Shown here: positions 7,084-20,000 of the stretch, one piece after another
Numbering within the stretch: the first letter of the stretch is position 1
How the letters are laid out: each line of letters starts with the position of its first letter
NCBI RefSeq assembly: GCF_004217615.1
Contig: NZ_SHLD01000001.1
Coordinates: forward strand, 992,001-1,056,000
Direction: 5' to 3'
Length of the DNA stretch: 64,000 nt
Origin: Micromonospora kangleipakensis
GTDB taxonomy: Bacteria; Actinomycetota; Actinomycetes; Mycobacteriales; Micromonosporaceae
Made by a program: the position numbers and the translations under genes
Notes under the pieces: model-generated
The model's database searches: none
Told to the model about the DNA's origin: nothing
The model's input: the letters and a program-made list of their open reading frames with translations, nothing else

Positions 7084-9033
7084 TCAGAGCCCTTCGGCGA
7101 CCGCGGCGGCGATCTTCAACCAGGCGTCCCGGGTAGCTGAGGAGAGCTGCCCGTACCGGATCGGCTCCCCGGTGTCGATCAGCCGCTCGTACGGCGCGAG
7201 CAGCACGGCCCGGGTCCGGGCGGCGAAGTGCTCCTGGATCGCCGGCAGGTCGATCTCCTTGCGGGACGGCGGCATCGACACCACCGTCACCGCCTGCCGG
7301 ACCAGCCGCTGCCGGCCGCTCTGCTCCAGGTGGTCGAGCATCCGGGCGGCGGTCTCCGCCGAGTCGTTCCGGGCCGACATGGTGACCACCAACTGGTCGG
7401 TGGCGTCCATCGCGGCCTGCCAGTTCTGCGCCCGGACGTTGTTCCCGGTGTCCACGAAGATCAGCTTGTAGAAGCGGCTGACCACCTCGCGGATCTCCGC
7501 GAACGCGGCCGCCGTCAGCATCTCCCCGCCGGTGGCCGACTCGTCCGAGGCGAGCACGTCGAACATCCCCTCGCCCTGCGAGCGGACGTACTGCGACAGG
7601 TCGCCGACCCGGCCGTGCGCGCCCTGGAACTGGCCCAGGTCGCGCAGCATGTCCCGGACCGTGCGGGAGTGGAAGTCCTGCTGGGCCCGCATCCCCAGGG
7701 TGCCCTGGGTCTCGTTGTTGTCCCAGGCCAGCACGTAGCCGCCGCGCTTCTGCCCGAATGTCATGGCGAGCAGCAGGATCGCCACGGTCTTCCCGGCGCC
7801 GCCCTTCGGGTTGACCACCGTCACCTGCCGCAGCCCGCCGAAGTTGCGACGGACCATCTCGATGTCGCGCTTGAGCTCCTGCTCGTGCCGTCCGGGCGCG
7901 AGCCGGACCAGCCCCATCCGGTTGACCACGGCCCGGACGCCCATGGTGGCCACCGGGTCCACCGGCCGGGCCTGCCGGCGGCGGGCGAAGTCCTCGGCGG
8001 TCGGGGTCGCGCCGGTCTCCGGCATCCAGGCCGGGTCCGCGTACGCCACGGGCGTCGCCTGCGGCGGGACCGGCTGCTGCGGCGGCGGGCCGGGCTGGTG
8101 CGGCCCAGTGCCGGCCTGCTGCGGCCAGGCCGGCGGGTACCAGCCGGGCGGGGCGGCCGGGGTCGGCCCGGGCGCCTGCGGCGGCGGGTACGCGGACGTG
8201 CCGGGATAGCCGGGCTGACCGTACGGCGGCGTTGGCGGGTACGTCGTGCCGTCGCCGTACGGCGGGACCGGTCCGGGTGCCGGCGGCTGCTGGTCGGGGC
8301 GGTGGCCTGGTACGCCCGGCGCGGGCGGGAACGGCCCGAGCCGGGGCGGGGCGGGCACCTCGTCGGGCTGTTCCTGGTGGGGCGCCGCGGCGGATGGAGG
8401 GGCGGCGCCGTCGGCCCCGGCGACCGGGGTCGGGGCCGCCTCCGCCGGGCCGATCCCGGTCGCGGGCGGCTCGGTCAGTGCGGTGGTCAGCCGCTGCGGC
8501 GGCTGGGCCCAGGGCGACTCGCCCGAATTCCGGGGCGCGGCCGTCGCCGGGCCGCCGTCGGTCGCCGGGTTCCCGGCGGCGTCGGCACCGGAGGTCGCCG
8601 GGATGCCGGGTCCGGTCGCCGTGGGCTGGTCGAGGGTGAACGGCAGGTCCAGGTCGACCGCCGGTGGCGTGCCGCGCGGCCCGGGCGTCCCGCCGTCGGG
8701 GACGGGCCCGGATTCGCCCAGGTCCGGTCGAGCGGCGGCCTGACCGGCGGGCTGCTGCGGCGCCCAGGCCGGGGCGGGTGGCCAGGCGCCCGCGCCGGGC
8801 GGCGCGGTCAACGCCCAGCCGGCGGGCGCGGATTCACCGGCGGGAGCCGGCGTGTTTCCGTTCGGCGGCGGCGGCGGGGTGGGCCGGGCGGGTGCGGCGG
8901 GCTGGGTCGGCACCGCCCACGGCTGGGCGGCCACCGGCTCGGTCGGGTCCAGCGGCCAGAGCGGTTCGATGTCCCGCTCGGGCACCGGCTGTTGGCCCGG
9001 CACGTGGGCCCGGTCGGCGTACTCGTGCACCAC
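7084..9033 (-). CDS. Proline-rich MinD/ParA-like ATPase (EspI-like)
   Basis: A 649-residue protein. Residues 1 to about 370 are proline-, alanine- and glycine-rich and probably disordered, including stretches such as PPYGDGTTYPPTPPYGQPGYP. A ParA/MinD-type ATPase follows, with deviant Walker A PKGGAGKT near residue 408, then LAWDNNETQGTLGMR and the LIFVDTGNNVRAQNWQ Walker B-like block. This layout matches EspI of ESX-1 (Rv3876) and similar proteins elsewhere in actinobacteria. No ESX genes are in this window. GTG 9031-9033 follows GGGGAGGAACC. A role in positioning or secretion is inference; ATP binding is well supported. Confidence 0.8.
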   Translation of the reverse strand: MVHEYADRAHVPGQQPVPERDIEPLWPLDPTEPVAAQPWAVPTQPAAPARPTPPPPPNGNTPAPAGESAPAGWALTAPPGAGAWPPAPAWAPQQPAGQAAARPDLGESGPVPDGGTPGPRGTPPAVDLDLPFTLDQPTATGPGIPATSGADAAGNPATDGGPATAAPRNSGESPWAQPPQRLTTALTEPPATGIGPAEAAPTPVAGADGAAPPSAAAPHQEQPDEVPAPPRLGPFPPAPGVPGHRPDQQPPAPGPVPPYGDGTTYPPTPPYGQPGYPGTSAYPPPQAPGPTPAAPPGWYPPAWPQQAGTGPHQPGPPPQQPVPPQATPVAYADPAWMPETGATPTAEDFARRRQARPVDPVATMGVRAVVNRMGLVRLAPGRHEQELKRDIEMVRRNFGGLRQVTVVNPKGGAGKTVAILLLAMTFGQKRGGYVLAWDNNETQGTLGMRAQQDFHSRTVRDMLRDLGQFQGAHGRVGDLSQYVRSQGEGMFDVLASDESATGGEMLTAAAFAEIREVVSRFYKLIFVDTGNNVRAQNWQAAMDATDQLVVTMSARNDSAETAARMLDHLEQSGRQRLVRQAVTVVSMPPSRKEIDLPAIQEHFAARTRAVLLAPYERLIDTGEPIRYGQLSSATRDAWLKIAAAVAEGL

Positions 9034-9107
9034 GGTTCCTCCCCATTCCTCCCGCCGAGGATAGGCCGTCCGGATTTCCCGGGGCCCGCCCACGGATCGA
9101 CGGGGGG

Positions 9108-11520
<2,413 letters not shown>

Positions 11521-11532
11521 CCCCACCCGCGA

Positions 11533-11726
<194 letters not shown>

Positions 11727-11807
11727 CGGACCCGGTTGTCCACAGGGTGCGGGTGGTTGTCCACAGGGGGTTTCGCCGGGGTTCGGTGGGGCGGATCGTC
11801 GACGGAT

Positions 11808-12743
11808 GTGGATGCTCTCGCGATCGTGCGTCGGGTGGCCGCCACCCGCGACGGTGTGGTGACGTTGGCGCAGGCGCGCGCTGCCGGTTTCAGCGTGCAC
11901 GACGTGCATCGGTTGTGCCGGGCCGGCCGCTGGCGGGCCCTCGCCCGGGGCGGTTACCTCGTCGACGCCGACCTCTATGACGGTGTTCCTCGGCGGGCAC
12001 GCATCCGGGCCGCGGTGGCGTCGTTCGGTCCGGGCGCAGCCGTGGTGCTCGGCACGGCGGCCGAGCTGTACGGCATCGAGGGGCTGCGTCCGAGCGATTC
12101 GATCCACCTCTCGGTGCCCGGGCCGGCCGCGCGCCCGGCCCGGGCGGCCCACCCCGAAGTGGTGGTCCATCAGCTGGTGATCGCGCCGGTCCAGTTCGGG
12201 CGGGTGGCCGGCATCATGGCCACCGAGCCGCTGCGCACTGTCTCCGATCTCCTCCTTCGCGAGGATCGGTACACCGCGGTCTCCCTGCTTGATTCCGCGC
12301 TGAATCGAGGGCTGGTTTCCACCGCTGGACTGGAGCGGGTGCCGTCGCTGCTCAGAGGCCGACGAGGCGCGGTTGCCGCCCGGGGATATCTCGCGGAGGC
12401 GAACGGTCTCGCGCAGTCCCCGCTGGAGACGCGCACCCGGCTGCGCTGCGTCGACGGGAAGGTCCCACCGGACGCCCTGCAACTGGAGGTCCGCGACCAC
12501 GACGGCTACCTGGTGGGCATCGGCGACATGGGCTGGCGTGTCGCGCGGATCATCGCCGAGGCCGACGGTCGCGCTCCGCACGGCAACCCCGCCGCCCTCT
12601 TCACCGACCGCCACCGCCAGAACCGCCTGCTCAACGCGGGCTGGACCGTCCTCCGCTTCACCTGGTCCGACACCCTCCGCCCCGACTACATCCCCTGGGT
12701 CGTCGGCCAAGCCATCGCCGCCGCCAGACCGCGTCGATCATGA
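11808..12743 (+). CDS. AbiEi-like antitoxin-domain / Vsr-like nuclease-fold protein
   Basis: A 311-residue protein. Residues about 5-60 form the winged-helix AbiEi_4-type N-terminus (RDGVVTLAQARAAGFSVHDVHRLCRAGRW, here in parts, then GGYLVD). The middle includes ELYGIEGLRPSDSIHLSVPG, and the C-terminus has the DUF559/Vsr-like core (EADGRAPHGN, DRHRQNRLLNAGWTVLRFTW). This lone gene type is very common in actinobacteria, and no AbiEii toxin is adjacent, so a toxin-antitoxin role is doubtful. The start is uncertain: GTG 11808 gives the family N-terminus but has no clear Shine-Dalgarno. It is flanked on both sides by the 61-bp palindrome. Confidence 0.75.
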   Translation: MDALAIVRRVAATRDGVVTLAQARAAGFSVHDVHRLCRAGRWRALARGGYLVDADLYDGVPRRARIRAAVASFGPGAAVVLGTAAELYGIEGLRPSDSIHLSVPGPAARPARAAHPEVVVHQLVIAPVQFGRVAGIMATEPLRTVSDLLLREDRYTAVSLLDSALNRGLVSTAGLERVPSLLRGRRGAVAARGYLAEANGLAQSPLETRTRLRCVDGKVPPDALQLEVRDHDGYLVGIGDMGWRVARIIAEADGRAPHGNPAALFTDRHRQNRLLNAGWTVLRFTWSDTLRPDYIPWVVGQAIAAARPRRS

Positions 12744-12793
12744 AGCTGTTGCCCGTCGCCGTGGCGTTTCGGGACAACAACTTCATGATCAAC
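12733..12793. repeat. 61-bp palindromic element, copy 2
   Basis: Same length and arm sequence family as copy 1 (5' arm starts GTCGATCATGAAG, 3' arm ends CTTCATGATCAAC). The two arm mismatches are C-A on this strand but G-U compatible in a transcript of the other strand. It overlaps the last codons of the AbiEi-like gene and ends 34 bp before the purD start. Confidence 0.9.
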
Positions 12794-12827
12794 GGGGGCG
12801 GGGGTGGGGTCAGTAGGATGCGGGGTC

Positions 12828-14078
12828 GTGCGGGTTCTTCTTGTGGGTGGTGGCGGGCGGGAGCATGCGCTCGCGCTCGGGTTGGCCGGGGATCCTTCCG
12901 TCGAGGCGCTGATCGCGGCGCCGGGTAATCCGGGGATCGCCGGGGTGGCGGAGCTGCGGGCGGTCGAGGCGACCGATCCGGCGGCCGTCGCGGGGCTCGC
13001 GGTCGAGGTCGGCGCCGACCTGGTGGTGATCGGACCGGAGGCGCCGCTGGTGGCCGGCGTCGCGGACGCGGTACGCGCCAAGGGCATCCCCGCGTTCGGC
13101 CCGTCGGCGGAGGCGGCCCGGCTGGAGGGCTCCAAGGCGTTCGCGAAGGACGTCATGCTCGCCGCCGGTGTGCCCACCGCCCGCGCCTTCACCTGCGCCG
13201 ACGCCGAGAGCGCCGGCCGGGCGCTGGACGAGTTCGGCCCGCCGTACGTGGTGAAGAACGACGGCCTGGCCGCTGGCAAGGGCGTCGTCGTCACTGAGGA
13301 CCGGTCCGTGGCGCTCCAGCACGCCGGGGAGTGCGGCCGGGTGGTGATCGAGGAGTACCTCGCCGGCCCCGAGGTCTCGCTCTTCGTGGTCACCGACGGC
13401 GAGGCGGCGCTGCCGCTGCTGCCCGCGCAGGACTTCAAGCGGGCCGGCGACGGCGACACCGGCCCGAACACCGGTGGCATGGGGGCGTACGCGCCGCTGC
13501 CCTGGGCGCCGCCCAGCCTGGTCGACGAGGTGATGCGCGACGTGGTGCACCCGACGCTGGCGGAGATGCGCCGCCGGGGCACGCCCTTCGCCGGGCTGCT
13601 CTACGTCGGGCTGGCGATCACCGCCGCCGGGCCGCGGGTGATCGAGTTCAACGCCCGGTTCGGCGACCCGGAGACCCAGGTCGTCCTGGCGCTGCTGGAG
13701 ACGCCGCTCGCCGGGCTGCTGCACGCCGCCGCCACCGGCACGCTGGCCGCGCACCCGCCGTTGCGCTGGCGGGACGGCGGGGCGGTCACCGTGGTCGTGG
13801 CCGCCGACGGCTACCCGGCCGCGCCGCGTACCGGCGACGTGATCACCGGCGCGGACCGCCCGGGGGTCATCCACGCCGGCACCGCCCGCCGGGCCTCCGA
13901 CGGCGCGTTGCTCTCCGCCGGCGGCCGGGTCCTCTCCGGTACGGCCACCGGCCCCGACCTGGCCGCCGCGCGGGAGGCCGCCTACGCCCTGGTACGCGGC
14001 ATCGAGCTGGCCGGCTCGCACCACCGCACCGACATCGCCGCCGCCGCGGTGGCGGGCCGGATCACCCTGCCGCGCTGA
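12828..14078 (+). CDS. purD: Phosphoribosylamine-glycine ligase (GAR synthetase)
   Basis: A 416-residue ATP-grasp enzyme making GAR from phosphoribosylamine and glycine, the second step of purine synthesis. The N-terminus VRVLLVGGGGREHALAL, the ATP-binding KNDGLAAGKGVVV, DFKRAGDGDTGPNTGGMGAY and FNARFGDPETQ are all present. GTG 12828 gives the standard family start; TAGGAT at about 12814-12819 looks like a -10 close enough for a very short or absent leader. It is not fused to other pur genes. The region between copy 2 of the palindrome and the start is only 34 bp. Confidence 0.97.
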   Translation: MRVLLVGGGGREHALALGLAGDPSVEALIAAPGNPGIAGVAELRAVEATDPAAVAGLAVEVGADLVVIGPEAPLVAGVADAVRAKGIPAFGPSAEAARLEGSKAFAKDVMLAAGVPTARAFTCADAESAGRALDEFGPPYVVKNDGLAAGKGVVVTEDRSVALQHAGECGRVVIEEYLAGPEVSLFVVTDGEAALPLLPAQDFKRAGDGDTGPNTGGMGAYAPLPWAPPSLVDEVMRDVVHPTLAEMRRRGTPFAGLLYVGLAITAAGPRVIEFNARFGDPETQVVLALLETPLAGLLHAAATGTLAAHPPLRWRDGGAVTVVVAADGYPAAPRTGDVITGADRPGVIHAGTARRASDGALLSAGGRVLSGTATGPDLAAAREAAYALVRGIELAGSHHRTDIAAAAVAGRITLPR

Positions 14079-14242
14079 CCCCGCCGCGGCCCGCCGGGCC
14101 GGTCGGTTCCGCAGGTCGGGCCGGCCGGTCGGGCCGACGCGAAACCAACCGTTCGGCGGCCGTCCGTCGTTGACACCCCGTGTCACGATCGACCCTGCCG
14201 GTCGGGGGTGAGGCCTCGCCGGTGACGGGGAGGGGGTTCGCG

Positions 14243-14881
14243 GTGGCCGGGTTTCTGGATACGGCGCTCAGCTTCCCCACCGTGCTGTTCAGCTTCCTGC
14301 TGCTGGTGGTCGTCGGCTACTGGCTGCTGGTGCTGACGGGCGTGCTGGACCTCGGCGACGACCTCGACGTCGATGGCGCGCCGGGTGGTTTCCTGGCCGG
14401 CCTCGGGCTGGGCGGGCTGCCTGCCGCCATCGTGTTCTCCCTGCTCGTCGCGGTGGCCTGGTTCGTCAGCCTGGCCGGCACCGTGCTGCTCGACGGGCTC
14501 GGCCTCGGTGTCGGCGCCCGGGTCGCCCTGTCGATGGGGGTGCTGCTGGTGGGCCTGCTCGGCGCCTGGCTGGTGACCCGGCTGGTCGCCGTGCCGCTGA
14601 ACCGCCTCTTCCCCTCCGGTACGGAGGCCAGCCGGCACGCCTTCGTCGGCAGCCTCTGCACCATCCGCACCGGACGGGTGACCGCCGACTTCGGGCAGGC
14701 GGAGGTGACGGCGGCGGACGGCTCCTCCGCGATCGTCCAGGTCCGCCAGCCCGGCGCCGAGCCACTGCGCGCCGGTAGCTCCGCGCTGATCTACGACTAC
14801 GACGTCGAGGGCGAGTTCTTCTGGGTCATGCCCGCCGGCATCGCCTTCGACCCTGATCCTTCGCGTCACGCACCGATGTAA
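14243..14881 (+). CDS. YqiJ/NfeD-like membrane protein, flotillin partner
   Basis: A 212-residue membrane protein with a short N-terminal hydrophobic stretch, three transmembrane segments within about residues 10-125 and a soluble C-terminal beta domain from about 135. That domain (FVGSLCTIRTGRVTADFGQAEV...YDVEGEFFWV) looks like the OB-fold of NfeD/YqiJ proteins. In Escherichia coli yqiJ precedes the flotillin gene yqiK, and the same order occurs here. GTG 14243 is preceded at six bases by GGGGAGGGGG. It probably anchors or organises the flotillin at the inner membrane. Confidence 0.75.
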   Translation: MAGFLDTALSFPTVLFSFLLLVVVGYWLLVLTGVLDLGDDLDVDGAPGGFLAGLGLGGLPAAIVFSLLVAVAWFVSLAGTVLLDGLGLGVGARVALSMGVLLVGLLGAWLVTRLVAVPLNRLFPSGTEASRHAFVGSLCTIRTGRVTADFGQAEVTAADGSSAIVQVRQPGAEPLRAGSSALIYDYDVEGEFFWVMPAGIAFDPDPSRHAPM

Positions 14882-15051
14882 CCGCCGTCGGTGACCCTCT
14901 CCCGCGACGGCGGGTCACCCCTCTCAGCCTCGACCGGCCGGTCACCCCGCCGCCGGTTCGTCCCACGCTGCCACCGCACCCTTATCGAAAGGAGGATGCG
15001 CGGCACCCACCGGTCCGCCCGCACCACCGGACCGGCACCGCGCGCTCAGCC

Positions 15052-17073
15052 ATGGATGTCCTCACCACCGGGATCGGCGTACTGCTCGCCGTCCTCCTGC
15101 TCGTCGCCCTCGGCGTGGTCCTCCTGGTCAGCCGCCTGTTCCGCAAGGTGGAGCAGGGCAAGGCGTTGATCGTCTCCAAGGTCCGCCGGGTCGACGTCAC
15201 GTTCACCGGGGCGGTCGTCCTGCCGGTGCTGCACAAGGCCGAGATCATGGACATCTCGGTGAAGACCATCGACATCGAGCGGACCGGCAACGAGGGTCTG
15301 ATCTGTCGGGACAACATCCGGGCCGACATCCGGATCACCTTCTTCGTCCGGGTCAACAAGACCACCGAGGACGTCATCAAGGTGGCGCAGGCCATCGGCA
15401 CCGCCCGGGCCAGCGACCGGGAGACCCTCCAGGAGCTCTTCAACGCCAAGTTCTCGGAGGCGCTGAAGACGGTCGGCAAGCAGCTCGACTTCGTCGATCT
15501 CTACACCAAGCGCGACGAGTTCCGCGACCAGATCATCCGGGTGATCGGCACCGACCTCAACGGCTACAGCCTGGAGGACGCGGCGATCGACTTTCTCGAG
15601 CAGACCCCGATGTCCCAGCTGGACGCCAAGAACATCCTGGACGCCCAGGGCATCCGGAAGATCACCGAGCTGACCGCGATCGAACACGTGCGGACCAACG
15701 AGTTCCAGCGCAGCGAGGAGAAGGAGATCACCCGGCAGAACGTCGACGCCCGGGAGGCGATCCTGGAGCTGGAGCGGCGGCAGGCGGACGCCGAGGCCAA
15801 GCAGCGGCGTGAGATCGAGACGGTGCGGGCCCGCGAGGAGGCCGAGATCACCCGGGTCCGGGCGGAGGAGCGGCTGCGGGCGGAGACGGCGAACATCCGT
15901 ACCGACGAGCAGTTGGGCGTCCAGCACGAGAACCGGACCCGGGAGATCGCGGTCGCCGAGAAGAACCGGGAGCGGGTCATCGCGATCGAGACCGAGCGGA
16001 TCGAGAAGGACCGGCTGCTCGAGGTCATCGGGCGGCAGCGGGAGACGGAGCTCAGCACGATCGCCAAGGACAAGGAGGTCGAGGCGGAGAAGCGGGCCAT
16101 CGCCGAGGTCGTCCGGGAGCGGATCGCGGTCGACAAGACCGTCGCCGAGCAGGAGGAGAACATCAAGCGGCTGCGGGTGGTCGAGGAGGCCGAACGAACC
16201 CGTCAGGCGGTGGTCATCCAGGCCGAGGCCGAGGCGCAGGAGAACCTGGTCAAGGACATCAAGGCGGCGGAGGCCGCCGAGGCGGCGGCGAAGTTCAAGG
16301 CGCGTGAGGAGCTGGTCCTCGCCGAGGCCCGGCAGCAGGCCGCCGAGCTGGACACCCGGGCGAAGATCCGGCTGGCCGAGGGCCTCCAGGCCGAGGCGGC
16401 GGCCGTCGGCCTGGCCGAGGTGCAGGTCCGCGAGCGGGGCGCCGAGGCGATCGAGAAGGTCGGCCGCGCGGAGGTCGCCGTCGAGCGCGACAAGGCCCTG
16501 CTGGCCGCGGAGGCGGTGCGCGAGAAGCTGAAGGGCGAGGCCGAGGGCCTCACCGACAAGGCCGCGGCGATGGCCGCGCTGGACGACGCCACCCGCCAGC
16601 ACGAGGAGTACCGGCTCCGGCTGGAGCTGGAGAAGGAGGTCCGGCTCGCCGGGCTGGACGCGCAGCGGCAGGTCGCCGAGGCGCAGGCGAGGCTGATCTC
16701 CACCGGCCTGGAGAAGGCGAACATCGACATCGTCGGCGGGGACAGCGTCTTCTTCGACCGGCTGCTCAGCTCGATCTCGTTCGGCAAGAGCGTGGACGGC
16801 TTCGTCGCGCACTCCGAGGTGGCCCGTGGGCTCACCCAGCCGTGGCTGGACGGCACCGCCAGCTTCACCGACGACCTGACCCGGATCCTCGGCTCGGTGA
16901 ACACCGGTGACGTGCAGAACCTGACCCTCTCCGCCTTCCTGATGCAGCAGATGCGGGCCGGCGGCGCGGACAAGGGCAAGCTCCAGGAGTTGCTGAACGC
17001 CGCGCAGCGCCTCGGCGTGGCCGACACCCCGCTGGCTGCCCTGGCCGGTCCGCGGCAGCGCGCCGGTGAGTGA
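15052..17073 (+). CDS. Flotillin/SPFH-domain protein
   Basis: A 673-residue flotillin-like protein. A single N-terminal membrane helix (about 5-28) is followed by an SPFH domain (about 30-200, with KVEQGKALIVSKVRRVDVTF and DNIRADIRITFFVRVN). A long Ala/Glu-rich coiled coil covers about 205-560, and there is a compact C-terminal region. Flotillins oligomerise into large membrane scaffolds. The sequence resembles the YqiK/FloT group in order and length. The stop codon overlaps the next gene by eight bases, so coupling to the giant ATPase is strong. A good AAAGGAGG at 14988-14995 lies too far upstream to serve this ATG. Confidence 0.9.
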   Translation: MDVLTTGIGVLLAVLLLVALGVVLLVSRLFRKVEQGKALIVSKVRRVDVTFTGAVVLPVLHKAEIMDISVKTIDIERTGNEGLICRDNIRADIRITFFVRVNKTTEDVIKVAQAIGTARASDRETLQELFNAKFSEALKTVGKQLDFVDLYTKRDEFRDQIIRVIGTDLNGYSLEDAAIDFLEQTPMSQLDAKNILDAQGIRKITELTAIEHVRTNEFQRSEEKEITRQNVDAREAILELERRQADAEAKQRREIETVRAREEAEITRVRAEERLRAETANIRTDEQLGVQHENRTREIAVAEKNRERVIAIETERIEKDRLLEVIGRQRETELSTIAKDKEVEAEKRAIAEVVRERIAVDKTVAEQEENIKRLRVVEEAERTRQAVVIQAEAEAQENLVKDIKAAEAAEAAAKFKAREELVLAEARQQAAELDTRAKIRLAEGLQAEAAAVGLAEVQVRERGAEAIEKVGRAEVAVERDKALLAAEAVREKLKGEAEGLTDKAAAMAALDDATRQHEEYRLRLELEKEVRLAGLDAQRQVAEAQARLISTGLEKANIDIVGGDSVFFDRLLSSISFGKSVDGFVAHSEVARGLTQPWLDGTASFTDDLTRILGSVNTGDVQNLTLSAFLMQQMRAGGADKGKLQELLNAAQRLGVADTPLAALAGPRQRAGE

Positions 17074-20000
17074 GCCGGTGCCCGGTTCGACCGGCGGGAA
17101 CGCGGCCGGGCCGACCGGGGCGGACGCGGGCGGCCCGGCCGGGCTGGACGCGGGCAGCTACGAGGTGCTGCGGAACCGGCTCGTCGGGCAGGCCGGCGAG
17201 CTGGCCCGGCGGGCGGAGCGGCTGAACGCCCGCCGGCTGGAGGTCTTCGGCAGCACCGAGCTGCGCCTGCTCAGCACCGAGCGGATCCGTACCGGGAACA
17301 ACTGCGTGCCCCGGGACATCGTGCCGGTCGGCGGGTTGATGCTCTTCGGCTACAACGTCTTCATCGGACTGAAGCCGGAGACGACGATCGACGACGTCTT
17401 CTCGCTGCACCGCTTCGAGCGGGAGCGCGGCGCCGCCGGCGACGGAGGCGGCGCCGACACGTTCCGGTTCGACCGGGCCGGCTCGGACGAGCTGCCCGGT
17501 CTGCTGCGTGACCCGGTTTTCCAGCGCGACTTCGCGGAGCTGTACCGCTACTACCGGCAGACCCGGCTGCTGCACCTTCGGCGGCTCGACGGGCGGTTGC
17601 TGGCGGTGTTCCAGACCGGCCCGCGGACCGACGACATCCGGGTGCTGCGCTGGCGGCTCGACGCCGACGGCGGCGTCGGGTACCTGGACAACCGGGGCGA
17701 GCGGGACCACGTCTTCCCGCCCTCGCACGACTTCGAGTGGATCGAGACGACCCGGGAGGACCACGTCCTCGGCCGGCACCCGCACATCTCCATCGCCGAC
17801 GAGATCTTCGTGGAGACGGTCGGCGGGACGCTGACCGTCAAGCTGGAGAACAACACCGAGGTCGGCGAGGGCATCTACGACGAGCCGGTGGCCGAGCCGT
17901 TGCAGAGCCTGGCCGACGCCGACGTGAGCTGGGCCCGGGTCGGCCCGCTGATCCTGCTGCGGATGCGGCCGTACAAGGAGACCGAGTGGCGGCACCTGGT
18001 CTTCAACACGCTGACCCGGGAGGTGGTCCGGCTCGACGGCATCGGGCCGGCCTGCCAGCGGCTGCCCGAGGACCACGGCATCATCTTCCCGGGCGGCTAC
18101 CACCTGGCCACCGGGGTCACCCGCACCTTCGACACCGACGTGTCCGGGCTGGAGTTCGAGCGGGTGGTCCGCTCCCCGAACGGGGAGGACGTCCTCTACG
18201 TCTTCCACGCCCGGGCCGACGGCCGCTCGCTGCTGCTGCCGTACAACGCCATCCGCAAGGAGGTGGCGGCGCCGATCCCGTGCCACGGCTTCTCCCTCTT
18301 CGACGACGGCACGCTGGTGGTGTTCCGGGCGACCTCCGAGGAGCCGACCCGGGTCCACCCGATGCAGATCTGGCAGACGCCGTACGTCTCCGACGCGTAC
18401 GCGGCGGCCCAGCCGGCGGGCACCGGCCCGCTGGAGCGGATCGGCAACGCCGACCTGGTCCGGGGCATCTCCGACTGCCTGTCGGTGGCCCGGATGGTCG
18501 ACGGCGCCGCGGCCACCACCGGGGTCTACGAGGCGCTGATCGCGGCCTGCGCCCGGATCGTCGACCACTACCACTGGCTCGGCGAGGCCGACCTCGGCGA
18601 CCTGCTGGCGCCGCTGGCCGAGCTGCGGCGCACCGCCGTCGCGGTCCTCGACGAGTACGAGAAGGTCCGCGCCCTCAGCGAGCAGGCGCGGACCGCGCTG
18701 GACGAGAGCGCGGAGCGGATCGCCTCGCTGGCCCGGCGGGCCCGCGGCGAGGCGCCGCTCACCGCCGACGACTGGGTGCGGCAGCTCGCCGGGCTGCGCC
18801 AGGCGCGCGGCCACCTGGAGACCCTGCGGGAGCTGCGGTACGTCGACCACGGGCGGGTCGACGAGCTGGCGACGCGGCTGGACGAGGAGTTGACGGCCGC
18901 CGGCCGGCGGGCGGTGGACTTCCTGCGCCGGGACGACGCGTTCACCGGTTACCAGGCCGAGGTGGACCGGCTGGCCGGGCAGGGCGCCGCGATCGGCACG
19001 GTGGCCGAGGCCGGGGCGGTCCGGGACGAGCTGGCCGGGCGGGCCGAGGGCCTGCAGACCATCACCGACGTGGTGGGCGGGCTGGAGATCGCCGACGCGA
19101 CCGTACGCACCGGGATCCTGACCCGGGTCGGTGCGGTGCTCGGCGCGGTCAACCGGGCCCGGGCGGTGCTCGACAACCGCCGCCGGGAGCTGCTGGAGGT
19201 GGAGGGCCGGGCCGGCTTCGCGGCCGAGTTCGCGCTGCTCGGGCAGGCGGTGACCGGGGCGCTGGCGGCGGCGGACACCGCCGAGCGCTGCGACGAGCAG
19301 CTCGGCCGGCTGCTGTTGCGGGTGGAGGACCTGGAGTCCCGGTTCGGGGAGTTCGACGACTTCCTCGCCGAGCTGGCGACCCGGCGGACCGAGATCTACG
19401 AGGCGTTCTCCTCCCGGAAGCAGTCGCTGCTCGACGAGCGGGCCCGGCGGGCCGACCGGCTCGTCTCGTCGGCGGAGCGCATCCTGGTCAGCGTGCGGCG
19501 CCGGATCGGCACGCTCGGCTCACTGGACGAGATCAACACCTACTTCGCGGCGGACCCGATGGTGGGCAAGCTGCGCGCGGTCGTCGACGAGCTGCGTACC
19601 CTCGGCGACCCGGTCCGGGCCGAGGAGCTGGACGGCCGGATCCGGGCCGCGCGCCAGGAGGCCGGTCGCGGCCTGCGCGACCGCCTGGACCTGTATACCG
19701 ACGGCGGCGAGACGATCCGGTTGGGCCGGCACCGGTTCGCGGTGAACACCCAGCCGGTCGACGTCACCGTGGTGCCGCACGACGGCGGGCTGGCGGTGGC
19801 GGTGACCGGCACCGACTACCGCGCCCCGGTCCGGGACGAGGAGTTCGCCCGGACCCGCCGGTTCTGGGACCAGCTGCTGGTCTCCGAGTCGCCGGAGGTG
19901 TACCGCGCGGAGTACCTGGCCACGTCGATCCTGACCGCCGCCGAGGCGGGCCGGGAGCGGCTGACCCTGGACGGGCTGCGGGCGGCGGCGGCCGACGCCG

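Noticed and set aside
11808..12743. AbiE phage-defence system
   Set aside because: Only the AbiEi-like gene is present, without an AbiEii nucleotidyltransferase partner.
14996..15169. Small ORF starting ATG right after AAAGGAGG upstream of the flotillin
   Set aside because: The Shine-Dalgarno touches the ATG with no spacing, the frame differs from the flotillin, and the product is low-complexity Ser/Ala without homology.
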